Below are positions 1 through 9,100 of a stretch of 22,609 nt of DNA, one piece after another. How positions within the stretch are numbered: position 1 is the stretch's first letter; each line of letters starts with the position of its first letter. Source of the stretch: Tritrichomonas musculus (taxonomy: Eukaryota > Parabasalia > Tritrichomonadida > Tritrichomonadidae); NCBI GenBank assembly GCA_039105265.1, contig JAPFFF010000445.1, positions 1-22,609 on the forward strand, in the 5' to 3' direction. The notes below the pieces were generated by a model. That model saw nothing but the letters and a program-made list of their open reading frames with translations. It was not told where the DNA came from and searched no databases. A program made the translations under genes and the position numbers.

Positions 1-162
1 AACTTTTTGATGCAAAATGTTTATGACAGGAGAAACCAAATTGACCCTCAATTATTTTTCTATTTATTTTAATCGTTTGTTTTTATAGAATACTTGCTTA
101 AAATAGAACAATGCTCTTGAAAGAAAAATATATTATTACGCCATTATTATCTAAAGCATAGA

Positions 163-189
163 CACTTTTTGAGCGAAGCTCAAAAAGTG
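163..189. repeat. Perfect hairpin 1 of copy A (12-bp arms, GAA loop)
   Basis: Arms CACTTTTTGAGC and GCTCAAAAAGTG flank a 3-nt loop, GAA at 175-177. The arms pair perfectly. Just upstream, AAGCATA (154-160) is the reverse complement of TATGCTT (273-279), which precedes hairpin 2. The counterpart at 3613-3639 has the same loop. Function is unknown: a cruciform-forming site, a recombination site or a remnant of a small palindromic insertion are all possible. Confidence 0.9.
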
Positions 190-282
190 GCGTTTCTTGC
201 AATTTCCTCAAATCAGATATTCAAATATCAAAGCCAGCTATAACCAAGTTATTACATAACCGAAATGAATCTTATGCTTGGA

Positions 283-309
283 CACTTTTTGAGCGAAGCT
301 CAAAAAGTG
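283..309. repeat. Perfect hairpin 2 of copy A (12-bp arms, GAA loop)
   Basis: It is identical to hairpin 1, with arms CACTTTTTGAGC and GCTCAAAAAGTG and loop GAA at 295-297, and it lies exactly 120 bp further on. In copy B the corresponding hairpin (3733-3759) has loop TTC, the reverse complement of GAA. Confidence 0.9.
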
Positions 310-407
310 GCCCTTTATTATTTTCAAATTTGATTTTTTTTCAAAACTTACATAAATCAACTTCCATGAAGAAAACAAATGAAACATTATACCTAATAGA
401 TCTCAAG

Positions 408-446
408 AATGACAACTTTTTGAGCAAAGCTCAAAAAGTTGTCATT
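408..446. repeat. Perfect hairpin 3 of copy A (18-bp arms, AAA loop)
   Basis: The left arm reads AATGACAACTTTTTGAGC, the loop is AAA (426-428), and the right arm is the exact complement. The inner TTTTTGAGC is shared with hairpins 1 and 2, while the outer part differs (GACAA in place of GACAC). In copy B the loop is TTT. Confidence 0.9.
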
Positions 447-555
447 AAATGATATTAATTATTAATTGAATTTCAAAATACAAAAAACATTTATGTATGT
501 TCAATGATTATAGTTTATTAAATGATTTATGATGATATCGCGAGTTAGTTTTCTT

Positions 556-556
<1 letters not shown>

Positions 557-598
<42 letters not shown>
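557..598. repeat. Poly(T) tract, 42 nt
   Basis: An uninterrupted T run closes repeat copy A. Copy B ends in a 20-nt T run at the same place, so the tract belongs to the repeat and varies in length. Length in the assembly may be inexact. Confidence 0.9.
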
Positions 599-610
599 CA
601 TATAGTATAT

Positions 611-640
611 TTAAAGTCGAATTCAAAAAGCTTGGGACAA
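611..640 (+). repeat. Left inverted repeat, 30 bp
   Basis: Perfect reverse complement of 1984-2013. It contains GAATTC and AAGCTT hexamers and the GGGACAA end that recurs at 1944-1950. Confidence 0.85.
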
Positions 641-1983
641 CTTCTCAATTAAATTCTGATAAAAGTGAAAAACACAATCTTCTTTTCAATTATTTTTTTT
701 TCTTTATTTATTGAGGCCTTATTAAGGTATTCATTCAATTTTGTAGTATTCAAAAAGTGACAACGAAAATACATATTTTGCGAAATATATCATTATAAAT
801 TTTAATTTTTTTTATTAAATATTCATAAAATTAATAATATCATTATATAATATATTTAAATTATTGTATATCTTGCTAAAAGTAGAGATAATTTCATAAA
901 TAATCACTCAGCTAATCTTTTCAACCTGAGTTAAAATTTGAAAAATTGGCCATATTTTTTGATTTTAAAAAGATTTATTTTAAAAAATCAAAAATTCCGA
1001 CGCTGGGGACTTTATTTTGGATAGATTTTTTCTTTGAATACTTTACATATTTTTACTTTTCAGAAATCTTTATTTTCTCACAATTTTACAATTGTTTATA
1101 TCTTACAATCTCACAATTATTTCTTAAAAAAATGCTCAATATTCTGAAGCATATAATAATTTCATAGAATTGATCTCAATTTTCTGATGATTCAAATATT
1201 TCATAAAAAATAAATTCAATTTAATAAATTAACTAAAAAATATATCTTATATTTTAAATTGGATTTTCCTCATATTTGCTATAATATTTATACAAAACAT
1301 CATTTTTTTTCTAAACTTATCAAATTGTAAAATTTTCATTCAAAAAGAAAAATTAGTTTATTTTTATATCATACGTCAATTTTACCATTATATTTAGTAA
1401 ATAAATTTTTTATCATCATATATTTTATTATATTATAATATGATAAAATATACTGCTTTTGTTCAACCTTAATATGGTCTATTTATTGAGTTATATTCAC
1501 TAAAATTCCAATCAATAGTGAAAAAATGTTTCCAATACGAGCCAAAACATATATTACTGAACTTTCAATTTATAGCGCAATACTTAAAAATCGATGATCA
1601 TCAACTATTATGTAAATTCATGATCAAAAAATAGTATTTGAGCAAGTGTTTACAAAAGAAATTCTATTTTAATATCATTGCAGGCTTTACAATGCGTTTT
1701 CTAGTGAATTAGTGCAAAGATCTATGATAATTTTCACCAAAGATAGGTAAATTGTATTTTTTTGAGGATTTTTTCCTTACAAAAATATGGATTAATGATA
1801 GATACAACATTAACCATATGAAAAAATATATGTTTTTATATAAAAATGATCTTTTATTCTTTGTTTTTTTATTATTTTCCCCTTTTTCCCCTTTAGCAAT
1901 TCAATTTTTTTCAATGTATCTCACAAAAAAAATCATTCATGATGGGACAAAATTGAATACTTTTCAGTATATATTTAAAAAGT

Positions 1984-2013
1984 TTGTCCCAAGCTTTTTG
2001 AATTCGACTTTAA
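1984..2013 (-). repeat. Right inverted repeat, 30 bp
   Basis: Perfect reverse complement of 611-640. It is followed on the plus strand by a T run from 2014. Its inner end TTTGTCCC also pairs with GGGACAAA at 1944-1951, giving an 8-bp stem with a 31-nt loop. Confidence 0.85.
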
Positions 2014-3450
2014 TTTTTTTTGTTTATTTTGAAAGGGAGGCCAACGAAATTGAATGAATTTAGAATTTTCTATTATTTTCCATTTATCTCATTAAAATAA
2101 GTACATTTACAAATAATAACTATTTATTTAATATTTGTATTAAATATTGTTAATAATATTTTGTTTTATTTTGGTCAATGCATCAATATCCATAATATCC
2201 GATCTGCTAAAATGAGATATATCCTGAATTAAATATGAGTTTTAATTACTTGGTATATAAATATGCAATATTTAAGCAATCGTTTTTTAAATAATTTTGT
2301 TTTTCGTTGAGATACCTTTGATACAAAAAATTTTGTAAGAGCATTTTAAAAAGAAAATATCTAAAAATTGGCACATCCTTTTATAAATTAATTCTTTATT
2401 TATATTTATAAAATAAAAATAGAACTAATAAAAAAATTAATATTTAAATCCTAACTCAAATTATTGAGAAATATGTATTTTATTTCAATAAAAACAAAAT
2501 AAAGCCGATCTAAAAAACAAAAATGGCCTTGATTCTTTCAAAAAAAGATTTATTTTGTAATTAAATTCTATATATGCAACATACATGATTTAAATATATT
2601 GATTTCTAAAAGTAACGTTGAAATAATTACATTATGGAGAGATTCATATCATGAGTTCCATCAAATTAAAATATTTCATTCCATAATTAGAGGTGAAATA
2701 TTATATACTTATAGTATATTTATAATTAAAAATCAAAGTCATGATTCGTTTGACTGTTATCATATTGCGATTTATATAGCTTTACATTTAAATTAAAATC
2801 GCAAACAAATTACAATAATTGATTATATATATCAATTATACTCCATTAATGCTTTAAACATATTTGATTTTTCCCGTCTTATGATAATTTCAACCAATTA
2901 AGAAAATTTTAATTTATTTGTTTTTTGCTTTCAAAACACAAAAAATTGTTTTATTATAAACATTCAGATCTTATTCCGTAAAAAAGTTATTTAATTTAAG
3001 ATGATTTACTATGTGAATAAAAAAAATCCAATGATTTTTATTCTTAATATAATTGTTTATTTTATGAATGAATATATAAAAATATATTTTGATTTTAAAT
3101 TTATAATATTTGAAGATTATTGAGAAATAAGAAAAATATTATTTTTATATTTCATTCAAATTAATTCAATTTTTAAAAAATAAAAATATCTAATTATTTA
3201 AAATAAAATAAAAGTAATCATCAGATGCATTAGTAATTAATTTTAATATATATATTAATATTAGAATATATAATTTCCAATATAACTGTACTTTGAGTTA
3301 GATGTGAAAGTTTTAGTTGGCATCCCTTTTTATTTTGATTTTTTTTCGGTCAAAAAGTTTCCACAATTTGATAGAACGAAAAATAATCATGAACTTTTTC
3401 TTGGAGCCAAAAATAAAACATAACTTTTTTTTAAAGATAAAAAATAAAAT
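2014..3450. other. AT-rich intergenic DNA, no gene seen
   Basis: This stretch is extremely AT-rich and dense in stops in all frames, with only short open frames of random composition. I saw no tRNA, rRNA or conserved motif. The last ~150 bp (about 3300-3450, including CGGTCAAAAAGTTTCC) are slightly less AT-rich and lie directly before repeat copy B. They could belong to the same repeat, because the matching part of copy A would fall outside the window. Confidence 0.7.
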
Positions 3451-3612
3451 AACTTTTTGATGCAAAATGTTTATGACAAGAGAAACCAAATTGACCCTCA
3501 ATTATTTTTCTATTTATTTTAATCGTTTTTTTTTATAGAATACTTGCTTAAAATAGAACATTGTTCTTGAAAGAAAAATATATTATTACGCCATTATTAT
3601 CTAAAGCATAGA

Positions 3613-3639
3613 CACTTTTTGAGCGAAGCTCAAAAAGTG
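3613..3639. repeat. Perfect hairpin 1 of copy B (GAA loop, unchanged)
   Basis: Identical to 163-189, including loop GAA at 3625-3627. It is the only one of the three hairpins whose loop orientation agrees between the copies. Confidence 0.9.
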
Positions 3640-3732
3640 GCGTTTCTTGCAATTTCCTCAATTCAGATATTCAAACATCAAAACCAGCTATAACCAAGTT
3701 ATTACATAACCGAAATGAATCTTATGCTTGGA

Positions 3733-3759
3733 CACTTTTTGAGCTTCGCTCAAAAAGTG
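3733..3759. repeat. Perfect hairpin 2 of copy B (loop flipped to TTC)
   Basis: The 12-bp arms are identical to those at 283-309, but the loop at 3745-3747 is TTC where copy A has GAA. The whole 27-mer is therefore the reverse complement of its counterpart, while the flanking sequence keeps the same orientation. Confidence 0.9.
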
Positions 3760-3857
3760 GCCCTTTATTATTTTCAAATTTGATTTCTTTTCAAAACTTA
3801 CATAAATCAACTTCCATGAATAAAACAAATGAAATATTATACCTAATAGATATCAAG

Positions 3858-3896
3858 AATGACAACTTTTTGAGCTTTGCTCAAAAAGTTGTCATT
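3858..3896. repeat. Perfect hairpin 3 of copy B (loop flipped to TTT)
   Basis: The 18-bp arms are identical to those at 408-446, but the loop at 3876-3878 is TTT where copy A has AAA. This is again an exact inversion of the palindrome within unchanged flanks. Confidence 0.9.
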
Positions 3897-4006
3897 AAAT
3901 GATATTCATTATTAATTGAATTTCAAAATACAAAAAACATTTATGTATGTTCAATGATTATAGTTTATTAAATGATTTATAATTATATCGCGCGTTAGTT
4001 TTCTTG

Positions 4007-4026
4007 TTTTTTTTTTTTTTTTTTTT
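4007..4026. repeat. Poly(T) tract, 20 nt
   Basis: A T run closes repeat copy B, the counterpart of the 42-nt run at 557-598. Sequence similarity between the copies stops here. Confidence 0.9.
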
Positions 4027-5788
4027 GATAAATTTATTGAATTTTTTTAATGATTATGATTCATTTCAAGATGTTTTAGGTTAAATTAATTCCATTAAAT
4101 TTAACTGCTATATTTCTCTTTTTTAAAGAAGTTAATCATATTAATGATAAGTTTATGATCAGAAAATGCATTATTTCTTATTTATAGAAGTGCGGGAACT
4201 ATAAAAAGTCTCCAATATCTTTTATTTTTTAATATTATATTATTTGCTCTATATAGAATATAAAAAACATAAAATTAAAATTATTTATTCGACAGGTGTA
4301 GTTTTATAAACATTGTAGTTTTTAATTGTAAACTATTGAATATGGAAATAATAAGGACAATATATTTGGATCAAATAGATAACTGAAACTGACTTTTTAA
4401 CATAAATACAAGTTATTTTAAATCTAATATCAGTGTATTAAATGTTCTTTATATTATTTTACATTAATTAAGATATAATTATTATCTCGTTGATCAAATA
4501 GGAATAAGAAAAAAGAATGAAAATGATTATAAATACAGATTATTTTATGTAAATATAAAGTTTATTTGGGTAATATATCAAAATAATCAAAAAAAATCTT
4601 CAATTAATTTTGAGAAATATACTTTCTTTTAGATAAAAAAGTGATTAACTTATGGTAAATACTTTACTTAAGTAGATTATAATTTTTTTCAATAAATTTT
4701 GATGAAAACTTCTTTAATGGAAAAATCATATTAAATTTTCTCTTCATATTTATAGAATATACTTGAATAAGTATTTAGGAAGTGTTATATGTCTTTTGTT
4801 TCTTGAAATTTCGCATAAATTACTTTAAAATAAATAAAATAAAGAAACAAAACATAAAAAAAATTGAATTACCTAAAAAGTTGATACTTCTTAAAAAGTC
4901 AATCGAAAATTATCAAAAAGTGAACCGAAAAATAAATTCACAATTTTATTGAAAGGTCAATATTTTTATGACGACGATCAATAAATAATAGAATTAATTA
5001 TTATTATTAAAATATATATATCTTAATTTTTACCGTTAAAATTCATATAAAAGAATATATTTATAATTATTATGAAATATATTTTATTATAGCAAAGTTA
5101 TAGAAAATACCTTTGATAGGAAAAGACTGTCTACCCTTCTAAAAAAAATAACCTTTTCAAATTAAAATGTATCAATATCTTAATATATTATGAATATGAA
5201 TACTTTGCCGGAAATAAATGTAAATATAAATAAAAAATAAACAATTAAAAATAGATTTATATTATAAAAAATAAAACATAAAAACAAAACCATTTTATAT
5301 AAAAAATTTAATATATAAAAAACTATATTTCACTTGGAATTCGATATTATATGTTGATAAAAACGCAATCATATACAATTTATTAAAAGGAAACAATTTT
5401 TTGGAAATTTCAAATAATTTCCAAAATACGCTTTTTTTAATTCTATTATAATATTTTGATAATCAAGCTTCATTATAACCAAAATATTGCAAAATTTTCT
5501 TTTTTTATATTTTCCATTTAAAAGATATAATATCCCATTAAAATGAATTTCTTCAAAATTTACTCAAAGTCAGCCTAGTTGATTTTCATGTAATATTCAA
5601 TAAATATTATCATTTATACTTGATATAATTTATTTTTTGAATCTAATATCTTTATATCATATGTCGATTATTCCCAATTTTTAAAATATTTCTCCCAAAG
5701 ATTAAAAATGATCTTAAAAAAATACTGGTAACATAATAATTTATTTTTCTAAATTGCATTAAAATTTATAATTGTTTTTTTAAAACAT
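4027..5788. other. AT-rich intergenic DNA, no gene seen
   Basis: About 1.75 kb of strongly AT-rich sequence with no long open frame, no recognisable RNA gene and no clear repeat. A short stretch near 4870-4935 carries several AAAAAGT words (for example ATCAAAAAGTGAACCG) that recall half-arms of the hairpins in copies A and B. They are too short to claim a relationship. Confidence 0.65.
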
Positions 5789-5946
5789 GGCGTTTTTGAA
5801 AAAACGAGTTTTTTAATTTTACCTGGCAGAAGGTCAAATGTGGCGTTTTTGATTTTTTTAAAAAATTTTGATCAAAAACGCCTTTAGAAAAAGTGAAAAA
5901 ATGAGTAGTTGGAAAAAAATTGAATAGGCGTTTTTGATTTTTCCCC
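5789..5946. repeat. Cluster of GGCGTTTTTGA(T) palindromic units
   Basis: The word GGCGTTTTTGA occurs forward at 5789 and 5842, inverted at 5871-5882 (ATCAAAAACGCC), and forward again at 5927. The 5842-5882 pair forms a 12-bp hairpin arm around a T/A-rich centre. The first unit, CGTTTTTGAAAAAACG (5791-5806), is itself a short near-perfect palindrome. The GC-bearing arms stand out against the surrounding AT-rich DNA. It lies roughly 250-400 bp beyond the stop codon of the giant minus-strand gene. It may be a decayed repeat element or a structure near the 3' end of the transcription unit; neither is proven. Confidence 0.6.
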
Positions 5947-6064
5947 ATTTATTCTGCATTTTGTAGAAAATTGAACAACTTGAATTTTGAAATTAAACTT
6001 ATTTTAATATGCAAAAAGCTTATACAGTCTATATTTTTATATTAGAAGAACAAATTTAAAAAAG

Positions 6065-6099
<35 letters not shown>
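6065..6099. repeat. Poly(A) tract, 35 nt
   Basis: An uninterrupted A run on the plus strand (poly-T in the sense of the minus-strand gene) lies about 100 bp downstream of the stop codon at 6197. It is probably a simple homopolymer. Because it reads as poly(T) in the gene's sense, it is not the footprint of a polyadenylated cDNA of that gene. Confidence 0.85.
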
Positions 6100-6101
<2 letters not shown>

Positions 6102-6196
6102 AAAATATTAAACTAAAAAAGTTTTAATTACTAACTTAAAAAAATTTGTTAGCCTTGAAGAATTAAAAAAATTAAATTAAAATCTTTTTGAGAAAC
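6100..6196 (-). promoter_or_regulatory. Likely 3' UTR and polyadenylation region of the giant gene
   Basis: Read on the minus strand, this is the AT-rich stretch right after the stop codon (TAA at 6199-6197). Trichomonads are known to use UAAA at or near the stop as a polyadenylation signal. Here the stop is followed by G, so the signal does not overlap it. The first clear TAAA I can place is at 6126-6123, about 70 nt downstream. Assignment is tentative. Confidence 0.35.
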
Positions 6197-9100
6197 TTAA
6201 ATTGCGTTTCCCCAACTCTCTTCGAAGTTGTTGTTGTCATCATCGAAAGCGTTGCCTTCTCCATCATTACCATTTTCATTATAAAGTGGGTTTTCTTGTG
6301 ATTGATAAGACCAAATTGGATCATCCACAGCAGCGCCTGGTGTAGTAGTTTCAGTTTCTGGGTTAGCTTCATTATCAAGAGTGTTTGGTTTGAAACCTTC
6401 ATCATTTATTCCACTCTTAATAGGTCTATTTCTGAAGAAGAAGAGCCATACAAGAATGAGAGCCACAACGATAACAACAGTAATTGCAGCAGTAATGCCA
6501 GCAATCATTCCAATCTTCTTTGCTTTAGATTTTCCTTTTGAAACAACACTTCCATCGACAGATAAAGTCCTTGATTGTGAAATTGATGGTGTTTCATCAC
6601 CGGATGTAGGAACTATTGGTTCTTGTGATTGTGAAGTAGTGTGAGTTGCAAGTGGTGTAACTGATCTTGCTGGTGTTCTAGGTGGAAGTGGAGTGGATTC
6701 CTCTAATGTTTGTTTAGGTGTTGGATCTGGAAGATTATCAGTAGGTCTTGGTGTTGCTTCTGGTGTTGGTGAAGGTGATTGTGTTGGCATGTTTGTTGGT
6801 GGCGATGTTGGAATAGTTGGTACTGTGCATGTTGTGCAACTGAATATTCCATCAGCAACAGTAATGTTAGTTGTTTCATTATTATAAGAAATTGCAAGTT
6901 CTTCTGGTGTATCGAAACAGTTTCCAGCACCAAGATTGATTTCACCACTAACAAGAGATGTCTTAATATGTGTAACTGTGTCAATTGCATCACCTTTATG
7001 AGTGAAGCAGCATCCTTCAAAGTTGACAGTTTGAACAGAGTTTTCATAATTATTATTACGGACACAAACTGAAGCTTGTCCGATATTCTTTTCAAAGTCA
7101 AACTTGCAGTTCTTAACATCGAATTGGGAATCTCCATAATGTCTAATTAATAAGTTAACTGCATCATTATCAACTGTGTTTTCTGAGAAAACAAGTGAGT
7201 CAAGTTTAACTTTGTTTCTGCCATCTGCGCAAATGGCGCCTCCTTCTGAAGCTTTATTACGAGCAAATTTACAATCAGTAATTGAAACGTCGCCATATTT
7301 GCTGAAGTAAACAGCACCACCAATTCCTCGGGCCTTGTTTCCATCAAAGAAGCAATCGGTGATAACTGCTGGTTTGTCAGTAATGATGTATAAAGCACCG
7401 CCATATGTCTTAGTGGCGGAGTTATTAATGAAGATGCAATCATTGAATTCAAGAACAGTGCTCTTTGTTCTTGGGCTTTTACCATATGAGAATGCACCTC
7501 CATAAGCATCGGCTGTATTGTTCCTCCATGTACAGCCAACAAAGGTAAGTTTAGTTTCTTCTCCTTCTGGGATATTGAATCCTGTCTTATGAGCAACCCA
7601 AAGACCAGATCCACCTCCATCACGATTAGTGTCATCATTATAGAAACTGTTATGTTCAAAGTAGCAATCTTCAATAACTGTTTCATTAACATATTGGCCA
7701 TAGAAGATTGAAACAATATACTTACCATTTGTATTGTGCCAAATTAAGTTGTTACGTAATATTATTGGTGTATCAAGCCATGCGAGAATAGCACAGCCAT
7801 TTGGTCCTTGGCAATTGTTGAATAAGCATCCTTCAAATGTCAAGGATTCTTCATCAGTTGTTTGAAGTTGATTTTCATAGAAAGCAGCAGCACCGCCTTC
7901 TGTTGAACTTGTCTTGCAATTAACAAAGTGGGTATCACGAACAAGAGCAAAGCTTCGTGAAATGAATTTAACACCTCTGCTTGCCTTTGAATGTGAAGTA
8001 AATTGAATATAGCATGTATCAATGCAGATTTGTTTAGCTTCATTTGTAATGACACTTCCATATACGCCATTATCAAGGAAGTTGCAGTCTGTGATGTTCA
8101 TGTCATTTGTTGTTTGCCTAACATAGATTGCATTACCTTCTCTTGCTTCGTTTGATTGGAATGTTGTTCCCTTGATGTTGATTTGTGGAGCTGTAGCAGC
8201 AACTGTAATTGCACCACCAACTGCTGAGTCGCCAGCAGCCTTATTTCTAAGGAAGAAGCAGTCTTCAACTAAGAATGGAACTGATGTTGCAATCCAAAGA
8301 GCTCCTCCTTCTCGACTCTTGGCTGTGTTATCAAGGAATCGACATTTTTCGAAAGTAATTGCGGTATTAACAATTGTTTCTGATCTTCCATATGCAAAGG
8401 CACCACCAACTGCTGATGCTTGGTTCTCTAACCATTGGCAATTCTTGAATTTAAGATGTGTGTAGCTTCCTTGTGGGATTCTTTCTTTATGATTAGCAAT
8501 CCAGATACCTGAGCCACCTCCATCTTCTTTGTTTTCGCCATTGTTATTGAACAAGTTGTGCTTGAATATGCAATCTTCAATTTGGAAGTTTTCAACAAAT
8601 GTTGATGAAATAATAACGAAAATGAATTTGCCGCATCTGCAATCTTGAATTGTGTTTCTGTTGAAAACAACGTTGCCTTCTGACCAGATCATACATGCAA
8701 CGCCATTGCCTCCTTTACAATTAGTGAATATGCAATCTTCAATGACAATGCTCTCTTGAACTGCAGCTCTTGCTGAAACTCCATCAAACTTGTAGCGGAT
8801 ACCACCACCTTCTTTTTGTCCTTCACCAGCATCGCAGTTAGTGAAGTTTGTATTCTTGATTGAAACATTGCAACGTGTTAATATTTCAATAGCACGTGAT
8901 TTCAATGAATATTTCTCGAATCCAATTGATGAATCTTCAATTACTAAGTATGGACAAATTGAATAAACTGAAGAATTCAAGTTACCATTGTTGAGTAAGT
9001 TGCATTCTTTGATAACAACTTCAGAAAGGCTGGATGGAAGATAAAGTGCATTACCATCAATAGCAGAGTTCTTTGTCATTACAGTATTGATGATTAAAAC

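Larger units (their letters stand above)
1..598. repeat. Dispersed repeat, copy A (left-truncated by window edge), ends in poly(T)
   Basis: This stretch matches 3451-4026 base for base at a constant offset of 3450. I count 15 substitutions outside the hairpin loops and no gaps over positions 1-556 (about 97% identity). The copies end together at a poly(T) run, 42 T here and 20 T in copy B, and the flanks beyond it are unrelated. The left limit is unknown because the window starts inside the repeat. It contains three hairpins (163-189, 283-309, 408-446). I see no open frame of coding quality and no terminal inverted repeats. The poly(T) lies at the plus-strand right end, so this does not look like an ordinary poly(A)-tailed retroposon in either orientation. 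The family is unassigned. Confidence 0.9.
611..2013. repeat. Segment bounded by 30-bp perfect inverted repeats (possible decayed DNA element)
   Basis: Positions 611-640 begin TTAAAGTCGAATTC and end CTTGGGACAA. They are the exact reverse complement of 1984-2013 (30 of 30 bases), and the match runs a few bases further inward if one base is skipped. The enclosed 1.34 kb is AT-rich and has no open frame that looks coding. No convincing target-site duplication is visible outside the inverted repeats: the left flank is a TA-rich stretch after poly(T), the right flank is a T run. A second short inverted pair, GGGACAAA (1944-1951) and TTTGTCCC (1983-1990), lies at the right end. It could be a small non-autonomous DNA transposon (MITE-like) or a remnant, but no family was recognised. 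Confidence 0.5.
3451..4026. repeat. Dispersed repeat, copy B, ends in poly(T)
   Basis: This is the second copy of the unit at 1-598, in direct orientation and shifted by exactly 3450 bp, about 97% identical and gap-free up to the poly(T) at 4007-4026. Its three hairpins (3613-3639, 3733-3759, 3858-3896) are all kept with perfect arms. The loops of hairpins 2 and 3 are reverse-complemented relative to copy A. The two copies may be independent insertions of one family or a duplication with other DNA between them. The left boundary cannot be fixed from this window. Confidence 0.9.

Noticed and set aside
163-446. CRISPR-like array from the evenly spaced repeats
   Set aside because: There are only three units, they are hairpins of unequal length, there are no distinct spacers, and the context is eukaryotic.
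408-446. Bacterial-type intrinsic terminator
   Set aside because: The window looks eukaryotic and no gene ends here. The T run is inside the palindrome arm rather than after it.
529-714. Small plus-strand open frame with a long Phe run
   Set aside because: It is simply the translated poly(T) of repeat copy A with AT-rich flanks.
946-2796. Short plus-strand open frames at 946-1167, 1752-2057 and 2599-2796
   Set aside because: Composition is that of random AT-rich DNA (Phe, Ile, Lys, Tyr, Asn), there are no recognisable motifs, and one of them runs across the right inverted repeat at 1984-2013.
3313-3501. Minus-strand 62-residue open frame
   Set aside because: AT-rich chance frame crossing into the start of repeat copy B; no family resemblance.
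5766-5948. Minus-strand 60-residue open frame
   Set aside because: It coincides with the GGCGTTTTTGAT palindrome cluster, and the frame follows from the repeats.
1-6196. tRNA, rRNA or other structured RNA genes
   Set aside because: I found no stretch with tRNA A/B-box-like spacing plus a cloverleaf, and no rRNA-like conserved segments.
7147-7728. Minus-strand 193-residue open frame in another reading frame
   Set aside because: An out-of-frame shadow of the giant gene, with no motif of its own.
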